NCBI GenBank assembly: GCA_963777915.1
Contig: CAVZSH010000003.1
Coordinates: 682,001 to 746,000 of the forward strand
Reading direction: 5' to 3'
Length of the DNA: 64,000 nucleotides
DNA from: CAVUPF01 sp963777915
GTDB taxonomy: Bacteria; Actinomycetota; Thermoleophilia; Solirubrobacterales; 70-9
A program made the translations under genes and the position numbers. The notes under the pieces were generated by a model, which made no database searches, had not been told where the DNA came from, and worked only from the letters and a program-made list of their open reading frames with translations. Shown one piece after another: positions 17,815-26,005 of the stretch (its first letter is position 1; the number at the start of each line of letters is the position of its first letter).

Positions 17815-19002
17815 GTGGGCCTCCCCGAAACGTTCCACCCGTAACCCAGCTCACGCCACCCGCCTGCGCCGCTCCGCCTCGGCGAGCCGCCGATCGCGGT
17901 GGGGGCCGTTGCGATAGGAGATATGGCGGGCCATCGCCCCGGCCAGCTCCTCCCAGCTCTCATAGTCGGCGTTCTTGACGACGAACTCCCCGAGCGCCCA
18001 GAAGTGGCACTCGATCCGGTTCAGGTAGCTGGCGTAGGTAGGGGTAGGGACAAGCTCCATGTTCGCCCGCTCAGCCCACCTGCGGACCGCCGGCGTCCAG
18101 TGGGCCGAGAGGTTGTCCTGGATCAGGTAGATGCGAAGGCGAGGGTCATAGCGCATCCGGATCTGGCTGAAGAAGCCGATCACCTCGCGCTCGCCCTTGC
18201 GGGGGCGAAGCCGACCGTGGAGGCGATCGGCGCCGACGTCATAGGCACCGTAGAGGTAGCGGACCCCGCCCTTTCGGTTGTAGGTCGCCCGTAGGCGCCC
18301 GGGCCTCTTCTCAAGGGCCCAGCCCGAGCCCTGGTGGGGGATCAGCTGGATCGGCCCCATCTCGTCAAAGCAGACCACCGGGCCGTCGGCGGGAGGCTCC
18401 CGGTAGAGCGAGAGCACGCGCTCGGCACGCTCTTTGAACAGCGGGTCGGGGCTCCACTTCCACGAGCGCGTGCGCTGGTGGGAGAGGCCCGCCCCTCGCA
18501 GGATCTGGCGCAGGGTCTCCTCGCCCAGCTCTTCGACGACCCCGGTCTCGATCAGGTGCGGGCAGAGCTTCGGCAACGACCAGCGCGTCAACGCGACACC
18601 CTGGGTATCGGGGCGGGCGCGGGCGACCGCGACGATGCGGTCGCGCTCGGCGGGCGTCGTCTTTGGCGGGCGCCCGCCCCGGTAGTCAGGGTCAAGCGAT
18701 CCAAACCCCTCCTCGTTGAAGGCGTGGATCACCTTGCGAACGTGCGAATCGTCGGTGCGCACCAACTCGGCGACCTCCGGCGCCGACATGCCGGTCGCCG
18801 AGGCGAGCAGGATCATCGCCCGCTCGCGCTTGGACTGGTACTTGGCTCGGCGTGAGATCGAGCGCAGTCGCTCGCCCTCCTCAGGCGCCAGCTCACGAAC
18901 AAACACTTCCGGCGGTCTCATCGCCACCTCCCGGTTTGGGGACATGGCTGCTTGTTCGTCGCCGGAGGCGGGTTTCCGGTCAAACGTTTACGGGAGGCCC
19001 AC
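17815..19002 (-). mobile_element. IS630-family insertion sequence
   Basis: The element is 1188 bp, flanked by TA at 17813-17814 and 19003-19004, the target duplication of IS630/Tc1-mariner elements. Its ends are imperfect inverted repeats beginning GTGGGCCTCCC on both sides and continuing to a shared AAACGTT. One transposase gene fills it. Confidence 0.92.
17851..18945 (-). CDS. IS630-family transposase
   Basis: The 364-residue protein has an N-terminal helix-turn-helix (MSAPEVAELVRTDDSHVRKV) and HTH_29/winged regions, followed by a DDE catalytic domain. The catalytic aspartates and glutamate are in VVCFDEMGP, YLIQDNLSAHWT and YLNRIECHFWALGE. The frame is intact and the length is normal, so the element could still be active. 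It lies inside the IS630 element that interrupts the acetyltransferase gene. Confidence 0.95.
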   Translation of the reverse strand: MSPNREVAMRPPEVFVRELAPEEGERLRSISRRAKYQSKRERAMILLASATGMSAPEVAELVRTDDSHVRKVIHAFNEEGFGSLDPDYRGGRPPKTTPAERDRIVAVARARPDTQGVALTRWSLPKLCPHLIETGVVEELGEETLRQILRGAGLSHQRTRSWKWSPDPLFKERAERVLSLYREPPADGPVVCFDEMGPIQLIPHQGSGWALEKRPGRLRATYNRKGGVRYLYGAYDVGADRLHGRLRPRKGEREVIGFFSQIRMRYDPRLRIYLIQDNLSAHWTPAVRRWAERANMELVPTPTYASYLNRIECHFWALGEFVVKNADYESWEELAGAMARHISYRNGPHRDRRLAEAERRRRVA

Positions 19003-19323
19003 TAGCCGCAGGGCCCGACGGCCATAGCCGCGGCTGTGCAGCGCCGTGGTCAGCGCGATATCGAGCGCCACGCTCGGGTAGTACTCGTAGGCCTCCTCCA
19101 CGTACTGGACCCAGCCGGCGAACTTGCCGCCCACCTCCACGACCCAGCCGTTCTCGCCGTCATAGTCTCCATCCGTCCACCAGCGCCTCACCTCTGGCTC
19201 GGCGAGCAGGGCCTGAAGCGGCCCTGCGTCGGCGGGCTCGAAGGTCCGCAGCTTGAGATCGCCCTCACACAGGGGCGCGACATTCTCGGCCGGGGCGCTC
19301 ATCGACGGCGAGTCGGGAGGCCC

Positions 19324-19908
19324 CTATGCGGCGCCGTCGCGGGACGGCTCGTAGGTGAGAATCGCAATCCCGTCGCCCACCTGCCGCGAGTCGGTCAGCT
19401 GCAGCGGCTTCTTGTCACTCAGCTCTCCGAAGAGGCCCTTGCCACGGCCAAGGGCAACCGGGAATATCATCAGCCGCAGCTCGTCGACGAGGTCGTGCTC
19501 AAGGAGCGTCTGCACGAGCTGAGCGCTGCCGGCGACCAGGATCACTCCGTCGACATCGCCCTTCAGCCTCGCAACCTCGTCGGGGACATCACCGCTGAGA
19601 ACGGTCGAGTTGCTCCATCCGGCCTCCTCCAGAGTCGAAGAGACGACGTACTTTGGCATCGCGTTCATCTTCTCGGCAAAGCCGACCTCATCGGTGATCG
19701 TCGGCCAGGCGGCCGCGAACCCTTCGTAGGTCACACGCCCCAGCAGTAGCGCCTCGGCCTCGAAGACCTCGTCGAGCTTGAACTTGTCGCCCTCCTCGCC
19801 GCGATCGATCTCGAAGGTCCAACCGCCGTGCCTGTAGTCCTCCGCTCCGCCGGGATCCTCCATCACTCCGTCAATCGAGACGAACTCCGATACGACAACC
19901 CTGCTCAT
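19324..19908 (-). CDS. dihydrofolate reductase family protein
   Basis: This 194-residue protein belongs to the RibD C-terminal/DHFR-like group: VVVSEFVSIDGVMEDPGG at the N-terminus, ALLLGRVTYEGFAAAWP, KYVVSSTLEEAGW, ILVAGSAQLVQTLLEHDL and FPVALGRGKGLF. It is predicted to bind NADPH and reduce a small molecule; the substrate is not known. ATG 19908 follows GAGGAGG with good spacing. It is a distant paralog of the gene at 17031. Confidence 0.88.
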   Translation of the reverse strand: MSRVVVSEFVSIDGVMEDPGGAEDYRHGGWTFEIDRGEEGDKFKLDEVFEAEALLLGRVTYEGFAAAWPTITDEVGFAEKMNAMPKYVVSSTLEEAGWSNSTVLSGDVPDEVARLKGDVDGVILVAGSAQLVQTLLEHDLVDELRLMIFPVALGRGKGLFGELSDKKPLQLTDSRQVGDGIAILTYEPSRDGAA

Positions 19909-20076
19909 AGTGATCCTCCTCGTCGTTGGTGTTCAAGTTAGACCGCCGGAGTGGCAAGACTCATCGGGACCATCGAAACACAGACACGGAACCGCAGCTA
20001 CCACGCGGTGATCTGGCCAAGCCGCTTTGGCCAGCCGGCCATTGCGGACGGGCGTGCCTGGATCGAGAATAAGGTC

Positions 20077-20598
20077 ATGCTTGAAACCGAGAAGGTTGTG
20101 GTGCGCGATGCAGTCGGTGCCGATGCCGAGGCGATTTGCGCGATCTACAACGCGGCGATCGCCGAGCGAGAATCGACCTTCGAGACCGAGCCTCGCCGCG
20201 CCGCGGACTTCGAGGGGAGAATCGGAGCCGAGCGATTCCCGCTCCTGGTGGCTGAAGCGAAAGACAAGGTCATCGGCTGGGCAGGTCTCGCCTCCTACAG
20301 CGATCGCCCTTGCTACTCCGGGATCGGTGAGGCAAGCGTCTATGTCGCACCCGAGGCGCGGGGGCAGGGCGTCGGCACCGCTTTGGCCGAGGCACTTGCC
20401 GTCGTGGCCGAGCACAACGACTTCCACAAGCTGCTCGGCAAGCTCTTCACCGACAACGTCGCCAGCATCCGGCTGGTCGGACGATGCGGCTTTACTTCGG
20501 TGGGCATCCATCGCCGCCATGGGCGGCTTGACGGGGAGTGGCGGGACGTGCTGGTTGTGGAGCGGTTGTTGGGCCAGGCGCCTGGCGCGGAATCCTAA
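20077..20598 (+). CDS. phosphinothricin/arsinothricin-type GNAT N-acetyltransferase
   Basis: The protein (173 residues) carries the PAT/ArsN1 signature: VRDAVGADAEAICAIYNAAIAE (read in parts), RESTFETEPR, VIGWAGLASYSDRPCYSGIGE, the acetyl-CoA loop ARGQGVGTALAEAL, and IRLVGRCGFTSVGIHRRHG. Family members acetylate the amino group of phosphinothricin, methionine sulfoximine or arsinothricin. Which of these applies is not decidable by eye. ATG 20077 fits the family start; upstream in-frame codons lack conservation. It converges on the GNAT gene at 20604. Confidence 0.88.
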   Translation: MLETEKVVVRDAVGADAEAICAIYNAAIAERESTFETEPRRAADFEGRIGAERFPLLVAEAKDKVIGWAGLASYSDRPCYSGIGEASVYVAPEARGQGVGTALAEALAVVAEHNDFHKLLGKLFTDNVASIRLVGRCGFTSVGIHRRHGRLDGEWRDVLVVERLLGQAPGAES

Positions 20599-20603
20599 GC
20601 GGT

Positions 20604-21053
20604 TCAACGCCCGTTGCTCGGCACGCGCACGAATCGGCTCACGCCGGCCTGGCGCTCATATCCCACCGCACTCCATAGATCCATAGCGGCGCGCTCCTCG
20701 TTGACGACGATCGCGGTCATCCGGGTCGCCCCCAGTCCCTGTAGTCGCCTCTCACCGGCGGCGATCAGCGCAGTGGCGATGCCCTGCCGTCGCCACTGTG
20801 GGTGGACGGCGAGCCGGTAGAAGCTGCCGCGCCATCCGTCCCAGGCGACGATTAGAGATCCGATGATCTTCCCTCCTGCCTCGGCGAGGAGGAGCGAATC
20901 CGGGTCACGCCTCAGCAGGCGCTTGAGAGCGTCCTCGGTATCGGTCACCGACGGAAGGCTCTCCGCTGCTTTCCAAAGGGCCAGGACCGATGTGGTCTCG
21001 GCCTCCTCTGCGATGTGAATCCTCCAGTCGGTCAAGTCAATCAACCATCCCAT
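20604..21053 (-). CDS. GNAT family N-acetyltransferase
   Basis: About 149 residues form one GNAT domain: IHIAEEAETTSVLALWKAAE, LLLAEAGGKIIGSLIVAWDGW, the acetyl-CoA loop WRRQGIATALIAAGE, and AAMDLWSAVGYERQAG. The substrate is unknown. ATG 21053 is chosen because the preceding 34 codons (to 21155) lack a family match. The gene ends five bases from the stop of the convergent acetyltransferase. Confidence 0.85.
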   Translation of the reverse strand: MGWLIDLTDWRIHIAEEAETTSVLALWKAAESLPSVTDTEDALKRLLRRDPDSLLLAEAGGKIIGSLIVAWDGWRGSFYRLAVHPQWRRQGIATALIAAGERRLQGLGATRMTAIVVNEERAAMDLWSAVGYERQAGVSRFVRVPSNGR

Positions 21054-21204
21054 CCCGAGCGATGGGATGGTGTGTCGCCCGCAACCAGTGAGCTCCGGTT
21101 CTATCCACGCTCCGGCAACGGCACCATCTACAACCTCAAGCCCGTCTGCGTCCATGTTGGTGATTGTCTCCTAGTGCGAGATCTTCGCCATCGTTGCAGT
21201 GTTT

Positions 21205-21222
21205 AATGGCGGCTCCGCCATT
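21205..21222. promoter_or_regulatory. perfect short hairpin upstream of lepB
   Basis: AATGGCGG (21205-21212) and CCGCCATT (21215-21222) form an 8-bp perfect stem with a 2-base spacer about 60 bases before lepB. No T-run follows, so it looks more like an operator or cruciform than a terminator. Confidence 0.35.
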
Positions 21223-21280
21223 CTGCCCCGGCGCCTCCAGGCCCTCAGAATGGCTTAAACATTCTCGGTAAGTTGGGCCA

Positions 21281-21922
21281 GTGAAGCTCCCTCTCAAGCC
21301 GCAGGGCCGCCTCGGGGGGCTGGTCGAGCTCGTCGTCATCGTCGCGCTGGCGCTGAGCCTGGCATTGGCGGTTCAGGCCTGGGCGGTGAAGCCTTACCAG
21401 ATCCCCTCGGGCTCGATGGAACCGACCCTCGAGGAAGGTCAGCGCGTGCTTGTCAACCGCTTCATATACCACTTCACGAGCCCTCAGATCGGCGACATCA
21501 TCGTATTCCACCCACCCGCCAGCGCCGACCACCCCGGGAGGGAATGCGGGGTCACGATCAACGGTCGCGAACCGGAGGAAGTCGGTGAGTCATGTCCGAA
21601 ACCGACCAATGAACAGTCGGGCCAAACTTTCATCAAGCGCATCGTCGCCCTGCCCGGGGATACGCTCTCGGTCAAAGAAGGGCATCCGGTCGTCAACGGG
21701 GTCGAGAAGACGAATGAGCCTTACATCACTCCCTGCGGTGGCGTCCCCGCTTGCAACCTGCCGAAGACGATCAAGATTCCTCCCGGCGACTACTTCATGA
21801 TGGGTGATAACCGTGGGAATAGCGACGACAGCCGCTTCTGGGGCCCCATACCGCGAAGCTGGATGATCGGCGAAGCCTTTGCCACCTACTGGCCGCCGGA
21901 CCGAATCGGTCTTCTCCACTAG
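21281..21922 (+). CDS. lepB: signal peptidase I
   Basis: LepB cleaves signal peptides from exported preproteins at the outer face of the membrane. The 213-residue protein has an N-terminal membrane anchor (LVELVVIVALALSLALAV), then box B IPSGSMEPTLEEG with the catalytic serine, box D FIKRIVALPGDTL with the general-base lysine, and box E YFMMGDNRGNSDDSRFWG. All catalytic features are present. The IS66 element begins 30 bases after the stop, so its native downstream neighbours have been displaced. Confidence 0.96.
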   Translation: MKLPLKPQGRLGGLVELVVIVALALSLALAVQAWAVKPYQIPSGSMEPTLEEGQRVLVNRFIYHFTSPQIGDIIVFHPPASADHPGRECGVTINGREPEEVGESCPKPTNEQSGQTFIKRIVALPGDTLSVKEGHPVVNGVEKTNEPYITPCGGVPACNLPKTIKIPPGDYFMMGDNRGNSDDSRFWGPIPRSWMIGEAFATYWPPDRIGLLH

Positions 21923-22369
21923 GTTTGCAATAGAGCAATACTCCCTAAGAACGTGACTGTTCAGGTCCCCGATGCCCTCAGGACGCAGCGGCGTCGGGAA
22001 TCCAGGGGTCCTGCTCGGCCAGGCGGGTGAGAACGTCGAGTACGTCGTGACCGTGCTTGGCGGCGGTGCTGAGATAGGAGCGCAGGGCGAGGAAGCCCTC
22101 GGCGCCTGAGATCGTCCGCCAGCTGCCCGAGATCTTCTGCTGGAGCTTGATCATGCGCAGGTCGCGCTCGGCCTGGTTGTTGTCGAAGGGAACCCGGAAG
22201 TCATGGGCGAACCGCAGCACCTCCTCGCGCTGCTCGTCGAGGCGGCGGTGGAGGTTCGCGGTCTTTGAGCGACCGATCGGGCCGCGCCTGCCGGTGCGCT
22301 TGGTGGGCGGCGGGTTCTGCTCGTGCCCGCGGGCGATGACCTGCTCGTAGCGCTCCTCGAAGGCCTCGA

Positions 22370-22401
22370 GAACCCGCGCGTCAAGGAACCCGCGCGTCAA
22401 G
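22370..22401. repeat. 16-bp tandem duplication in IS66 transposase
   Basis: GAACCCGCGCGTCAAG occurs twice in direct succession (22370-22385, 22386-22401). Removing one copy restores the IS66 frame (ALDARVLEAFEERY), so this is a small duplication that disrupted the gene. Confidence 0.85.
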
Positions 22402-22452
22402 CGCGGTGGTGCCGGCGGCTCGGGCTCGGTCGACCGTCTGACCGGACCCCGT

Positions 22453-23307
22453 TCATCGGTCCACCCCGAGTGAGAGTCCGGGGTTAACTGGGACGTTCGT
22501 GTTGCCGATTCGCTGCCAGCTGGCAGCGAATCGGGCGGGAGACATCATGCCAAGCGCCGAGTGAGGGTGGTTGGCGTTGTAGTCGGTGCGCCAGTCGGCG
22601 GCCAGCACCCGGGCCTCGTCCAGACAGGTGAACACCTCGACGTTCAGCAGTTCGTCACGCAGGCGTGAGTTGAAGGACTCCACGTAGGGGTTCTGCCAGG
22701 GCGAGCCCGGCTCGATGTAGGCGGTGCCGGTAGATCCGTGCCGACACCATTCGCGCAGCACCGCCGCGGTCAACTCGGGGCCGTTGTCGCAACGAATATG
22801 GGCGGGGGCACCGCGCTTGGCGGCGAGGCGTGCCAGCACTGCGACGGTCTGCTCGGCGTTGATCGAGCGATCGACCTCGATCGCCAGCGCCTCGCGGGTG
22901 AACTCATCGACCACGTTTAAGAACTTCAGCTCGCGGCCGTCGTCGGTCGCGTCGTGTTGGTAGTCAAGTGCCCAGACATGATTGGGGTGTTCGGCCTTGA
23001 GCCTGTCCGCCGGCACCGTGGAGGTGCCAAGGCGGCGGCGCTTCTTGGCCTTGGCGGGCACGCGAAGGCCCTCCTCACGCCAGACCCGCTGCACTCGCTT
23101 GCGGTTCAAGGACCAGCCCTCGCTGAGCAGGTGGCCGTGGGCGCGACGATAGCCCCAGCGAGGCCGCTGTTCGGAGATCTTGCGCAGCGCCCTGCGCAGT
23201 GCCTGGTCATCGGGCGCCAGCTTCGGGCGGCGGCGCTGTGTGGATCGGTTCTGGCCGGCGAACCGGCACGCCCGACGCTCGGAGAGGCCGAGGCGGTCCA
23301 CCAGCAT
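22453..23307 (-). CDS. IS3-family transposase OrfB
   Basis: OrfB is the DDE catalytic subunit, made mainly as an OrfAB fusion. The catalytic triad is visible in VWALDYQHDATDD, HIRCDNGPELTA and YVESFNSRLRDELLN, and the HTH_21-type region RPRWGYRRAHGHLLSEGW precedes it. The open frame continues upstream of the first ATG (23307) through LLSPARRRRAVC into the orfA 3' end, consistent with -1 frameshifting at 23343-23349. The sequence is intact. Confidence 0.93.
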   Translation of the reverse strand: MLVDRLGLSERRACRFAGQNRSTQRRRPKLAPDDQALRRALRKISEQRPRWGYRRAHGHLLSEGWSLNRKRVQRVWREEGLRVPAKAKKRRRLGTSTVPADRLKAEHPNHVWALDYQHDATDDGRELKFLNVVDEFTREALAIEVDRSINAEQTVAVLARLAAKRGAPAHIRCDNGPELTAAVLREWCRHGSTGTAYIEPGSPWQNPYVESFNSRLRDELLNVEVFTCLDEARVLAADWRTDYNANHPHSALGMMSPARFAASWQRIGNTNVPVNPGLSLGVDR

Positions 23308-23336
23308 GCAGACCGCTCGGCGTCTCCGGGCCGGGC

Positions 23337-23639
23337 TCAGAAGTTTCCCGCCGAGATCTCCTTGTAGGCGAGCACTTCGAGCTCCTTGTCGGCGACCAGG
23401 CGCTTTAGCTGGGTGTTCTCCTTCTCGAGCTCCTTCAATCGCTTAACGTCTTCGGCCTTCATCCCGCCGTATTGGTTTCGCCAACGATGCAGGGTCTGCT
23501 CGGAGACCTCCAGGGCCTTCGCTGCCTCGCCGATCGTCTTGCCCTCCGAGAGCATCTGCTCTGCGACCCGCAGCTTGCGGATGATCTGCTCGGGGGTGTG
23601 CTTTTGCCTCTTCACCTGCTTCGGTCCTCCTTTGCCCAT
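23337..23639 (-). CDS. IS3-family transposase OrfA
   Basis: This 100-residue protein holds the helix-turn-helix (TIGEAAKALEVSEQTLHRWR) and a leucine-zipper-like coiled coil (RLKELEKENTQLKRLVADKE) typical of IS3 OrfA. It binds the element ends. Its 3' end contains the slippery heptamer used to make OrfAB. The ATG at 23639 follows AAAGGAGG-like sequence. Confidence 0.92.
   Translation of the reverse strand: MGKGGPKQVKRQKHTPEQIIRKLRVAEQMLSEGKTIGEAAKALEVSEQTLHRWRNQYGGMKAEDVKRLKELEKENTQLKRLVADKELEVLAYKEISAGNF
23343..23349 (-). promoter_or_regulatory. programmed -1 frameshift heptamer (G GGA AAC)
   Basis: Read on the minus strand, orfA contains G GGA AAC seven bases before its stop codon. A -1 slip here enters the frame LLSPARRRRAVCMLVDRLG that leads into orfB. 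The position and heptamer fit the known IS3 frameshift mechanism. Confidence 0.75.
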
Positions 23640-24732
23640 TGTCGCGGGCGGGAATGACTCTCATAAGAGTCGGACCGATTTCAGGGGTGCAGGCCACGTC
23701 GCCTTGACCTCGCGCAGCAAGGAGTCCATCTCCTTCGCCCAGGTCTGGGTGTCGGGGTCGCGCTCGATCGCTCCCACCAGCTCGCGCAGGTGGTGGACGT
23801 TGCACAGGGCGTGGGTGGCGTCTTCGTACTTGCGGTAGGTCGAGAGGCCGTCGTGGACGGCGACTCCCTTGAAGGGCCCGAGCACCCCGAGGTGGTCGAT
23901 CCCCTCCTCCCCGCGCCGATCGTGGATCCCGTAGAGGGTGAGGCGCCCGGTGGAGGCCGAGTGCACCCAGCGCAGGGCGCCCTCGGCGCGGGCGCCGGTC
24001 TCGTCGAAGTGGGCGACCGCGGAGCCGATCAGCCGTTCGCGGACGACGTCCGCGAACTCCTCCAGGTCCTCACCGCTGCGCTTGACGATCGCCTGCAGCG
24101 TCGCGGCCGAGAGCGGTGCCCCGAGCCAGTCAGCCAAGAGCCGCGCTGCGCGCTGGTAGGGCAGGTGCTGGAAGCAGACCAGGTAGACCGCGAGCGCCCG
24201 CAGCGCCGGCCCGTACTGGGTCGGGGCGCTCACCCCCTGGGGGAAGGAGGCGGCGCTCAGCGTCCCGCAACGACAGCGCCGGCGCTGGGCGCGATGCTCG
24301 GTTACGTGCAGCGCCACCGACGGCAGGTCGAACACCTGCCGTGCCTCTTCGCCCACGACGGTCGCTCCTCCCAAGTCGCCGCCGCAGGCCTCGCAGCGCT
24401 CCGGCACGTGCACGATCACCTCGTCGGGGCGCTCGACCTTTTGCAGATGGCGCCCCGGATGACCGGGCTGTCCACCGGGCTTTCGGCCCGAGGGGCGGCG
24501 CAGGCTCTTGGGAGCGGGCTTCTCATAGCCGTCTGAGGAGGGCGGCTTGGAGGAGTTGCGGGAGTTCTGGCCGAGGCGTCCCCGCAGCTCGGCGACCTCG
24601 GCTCGCAGCTCCTCGATCAGCGCTCCCTGGGAGGCGACAAGGGCCTCGAGCTCCTCATAGGACGGGCGTCGGGCGGGCACATGAGGGAGTTCGCGGCTCG
24701 GGTTATGTCACCTGCCGGACCTGAACAGTCAC

Positions 24733-25147
24733 TAAGAACAGAGATTGGCAGACACGGATGGGTCGTCAGCTTCATCTAGCTGCCAACCAGGCGGACACAC
24801 TGCAGCGGAGCTGCCGTGGCGATGGCGACAGGCCGGCCGTTCCTCACCAGATACTCAATCGGCGAGCCCTACCCTTACTGCCATCGACCGTCTCACATCC
24901 CACAGCCCCTTTGCCGGCCGAGCTCGGCGAAATCGTGCCATGGCTGCTCGATGATGACCACACTTCCTGCGGAAGTACCGTCAAGATGCATCCCGGGTGC
25001 TGGGGTACGGTGTCGCCGGTGCGAGTGCGGACCGCGCGCCCCGACGATCAAGGGTTTCTGGTCGAGATGGCGCGGGTGCCACTTCAACGAGCCACCGCGG
25101 ATGCGCGACGCGCACGGCAGCCCGCTGGCGATGCTCCTACGACCTTT
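24733..25147. other. gene-free segment right of the IS66 element
   Basis: Apart from the TAAGAAC target copy at 24733-24739, no gene, RNA or repeat is recognised in this 415-base stretch. Open frames that cross it are antisense shadows of the hydrolase and oxidoreductase genes. Confidence 0.4.
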
Positions 25148-26005
25148 TCAGGCCGCAGCCGTCCCCACCTTGGGGAGGAACTCGACCAGCAGCCGCTCGA
25201 CCGTCTGGGGAGCATCAGCGTAGGGCCAGTGGCCGCTGTCCGGAAGCACGTGGACCTCGGCGGAGGGGAAAGCTTCGCGCTGGCGGGCTGCGTATGCGGC
25301 TGGCAGGTAGGCGTCATCCTCTCCCCAGATCACCAGCGCCGGAATGTCGCGCGGGGCGATCAGAGCCGCGAACTCAGCGCCCCCCGCCCCGGGGTCATCC
25401 GTGGCCCGGTAAAGCTTCAACACGGCGCGGCGGGTGCGGCGGTCGTAGTGGTCATACATCGCTTCGACGAAGGGGCGGGGCAGCCCGCGCGGCTCGTTGC
25501 GGTTGAGCAGGCGGCGGAATGCCCCGCGGGTGGCGGTGGCCTGAAAGACCTCGCCGAGCACCGGGGTGCGCCAGATTCGCGCCAGCCGGTGCCACTTGTA
25601 CCCCGGGAGAACCCCGGTGTCGATCAGGGTGACGCTGGCCAGGGCGTCGGGGTGCAGGGCCGCCCAGATCAGCCCGATCGGGCCGCCGAAATCGTGGAGG
25701 ACCAAGTGGACGCGGTCAATCCCGAGCGCCGCCATCGCCTCGGCCAGGAAGGCCGCGTAGCCAGGCGCGGTGTACTCGAAGCCGGAAGGCGCCAACGTCT
25801 CGCCGAAGTCAGGCAGGTCGAAGGCGACCGCGCGCAGGCCGGCGCCACCGGCCGCGGCGACCAGCGACTCCCAATCGTCGGCGGAGCCGGGGTTGCCGTG
25901 CACAAAGACGACCGCCTCGCTCACCTCGGGCGGACCGGCCTGCACAAGCCGCGTCTGGGTCCCGCCGAGCGCGAGCCGGGTGCGCCCCAGCGACGCCGGA
26001 CTCAT
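25148..26005 (-). CDS. alpha/beta hydrolase with Asp nucleophile (dehalogenase/epoxide-hydrolase type)
   Basis: The 285-residue protein has VVFVHGNPGSADDWESL (oxyanion HGNP), the nucleophile elbow LHDFGGPIGL with Asp near residue 105 rather than Ser, WGEDDAYLP for the acid, and DSGHWPYAD with the catalytic His. An aspartate nucleophile points to haloalkane dehalogenase or epoxide hydrolase-like chemistry. ATG 26005 overlaps the stop of the upstream monooxygenase by 4 bases, so the two form an operon, probably oxidising and then hydrolysing an organic substrate. A PadR gene lies divergently upstream. Confidence 0.85.
   Translation of the reverse strand: MSPASLGRTRLALGGTQTRLVQAGPPEVSEAVVFVHGNPGSADDWESLVAAAGGAGLRAVAFDLPDFGETLAPSGFEYTAPGYAAFLAEAMAALGIDRVHLVLHDFGGPIGLIWAALHPDALASVTLIDTGVLPGYKWHRLARIWRTPVLGEVFQATATRGAFRRLLNRNEPRGLPRPFVEAMYDHYDRRTRRAVLKLYRATDDPGAGGAEFAALIAPRDIPALVIWGEDDAYLPAAYAARQREAFPSAEVHVLPDSGHWPYADAPQTVERLLVEFLPKVGTAAA

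Larger units (their letters stand above)
17612..19302 (-). pseudogene. AAC(6')-like GNAT acetyltransferase split by IS630
   Basis: The N-terminal part (18988-19302) contains LKLRTFEPADAGPLQALLAE and GYGRRALRL; the C-terminal part (17612-17812) contains AIGYFAAKGHHRFTID, VDNERAIRSYAAIGFEPVG. Removing the insertion and one TA copy rejoins them in frame as RRALRL-AIGYFAAK, giving one intact GNAT acetyltransferase resembling aminoglycoside 6'-N-acetyltransferases. As it stands neither half is a complete acetyl-CoA fold, so the gene is inactivated. The match to aminoglycoside enzymes is by family resemblance, not proof of substrate. Confidence 0.88.
22439..23696 (-). mobile_element. IS3-family element nested in IS66
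   Basis: The 1258-bp element begins with TG and ends with CA, with related inverted ends (TGACCGGACCCC at 22439 and, on the other strand, TGGCCTGCACCCC from 23696, both followed by ATCGGTCC). CGTC at 22435-22438 and 23697-23700 is a 4-bp target duplication. Excision of the element plus one CGTC rejoins the IS66 coding sequence as KATVDRARAAG. It carries orfA and orfB. Confidence 0.92.
21978..24680 (-). pseudogene. IS66-family transposase, split by IS3 and frameshifted
   Basis: The N-terminal and central part (GTG 24680 to about 23697) has a coiled-coil leader, the QNSRNSSKPPSSDGY motif, a zinc-finger-like C-x2-C region (RCEACGGDL) and the first catalytic aspartates in AHFDETGARAEG and AVHDGLSTYRKYED. 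The C-terminal part (22434 down to 21978) has VDRARAAGTTALDARVL, VPFDNNQAERDLRMIKL with the catalytic glutamate, and the family tail. An IS3 element sits between them, and a 16-bp tandem duplication at 22370-22401 shifts the C-terminal frame. The transposase cannot be functional. Confidence 0.92.
21953..24732 (-). mobile_element. IS66-family element interrupted by IS3
   Basis: Perfect 16-bp terminal inverted repeats GTGACTGTTCAGGTCC (21953-21968) and its complement (24717-24732) are flanked by TAAGAAC on both sides (21946-21952 and 24733-24739), an apparent 7-8-bp target duplication as expected for IS66. Without the IS3 insertion and its duplicated target the element is about 1.5 kb and has a single transposase gene, like the ISBst12 subgroup. 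Confidence 0.92.
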
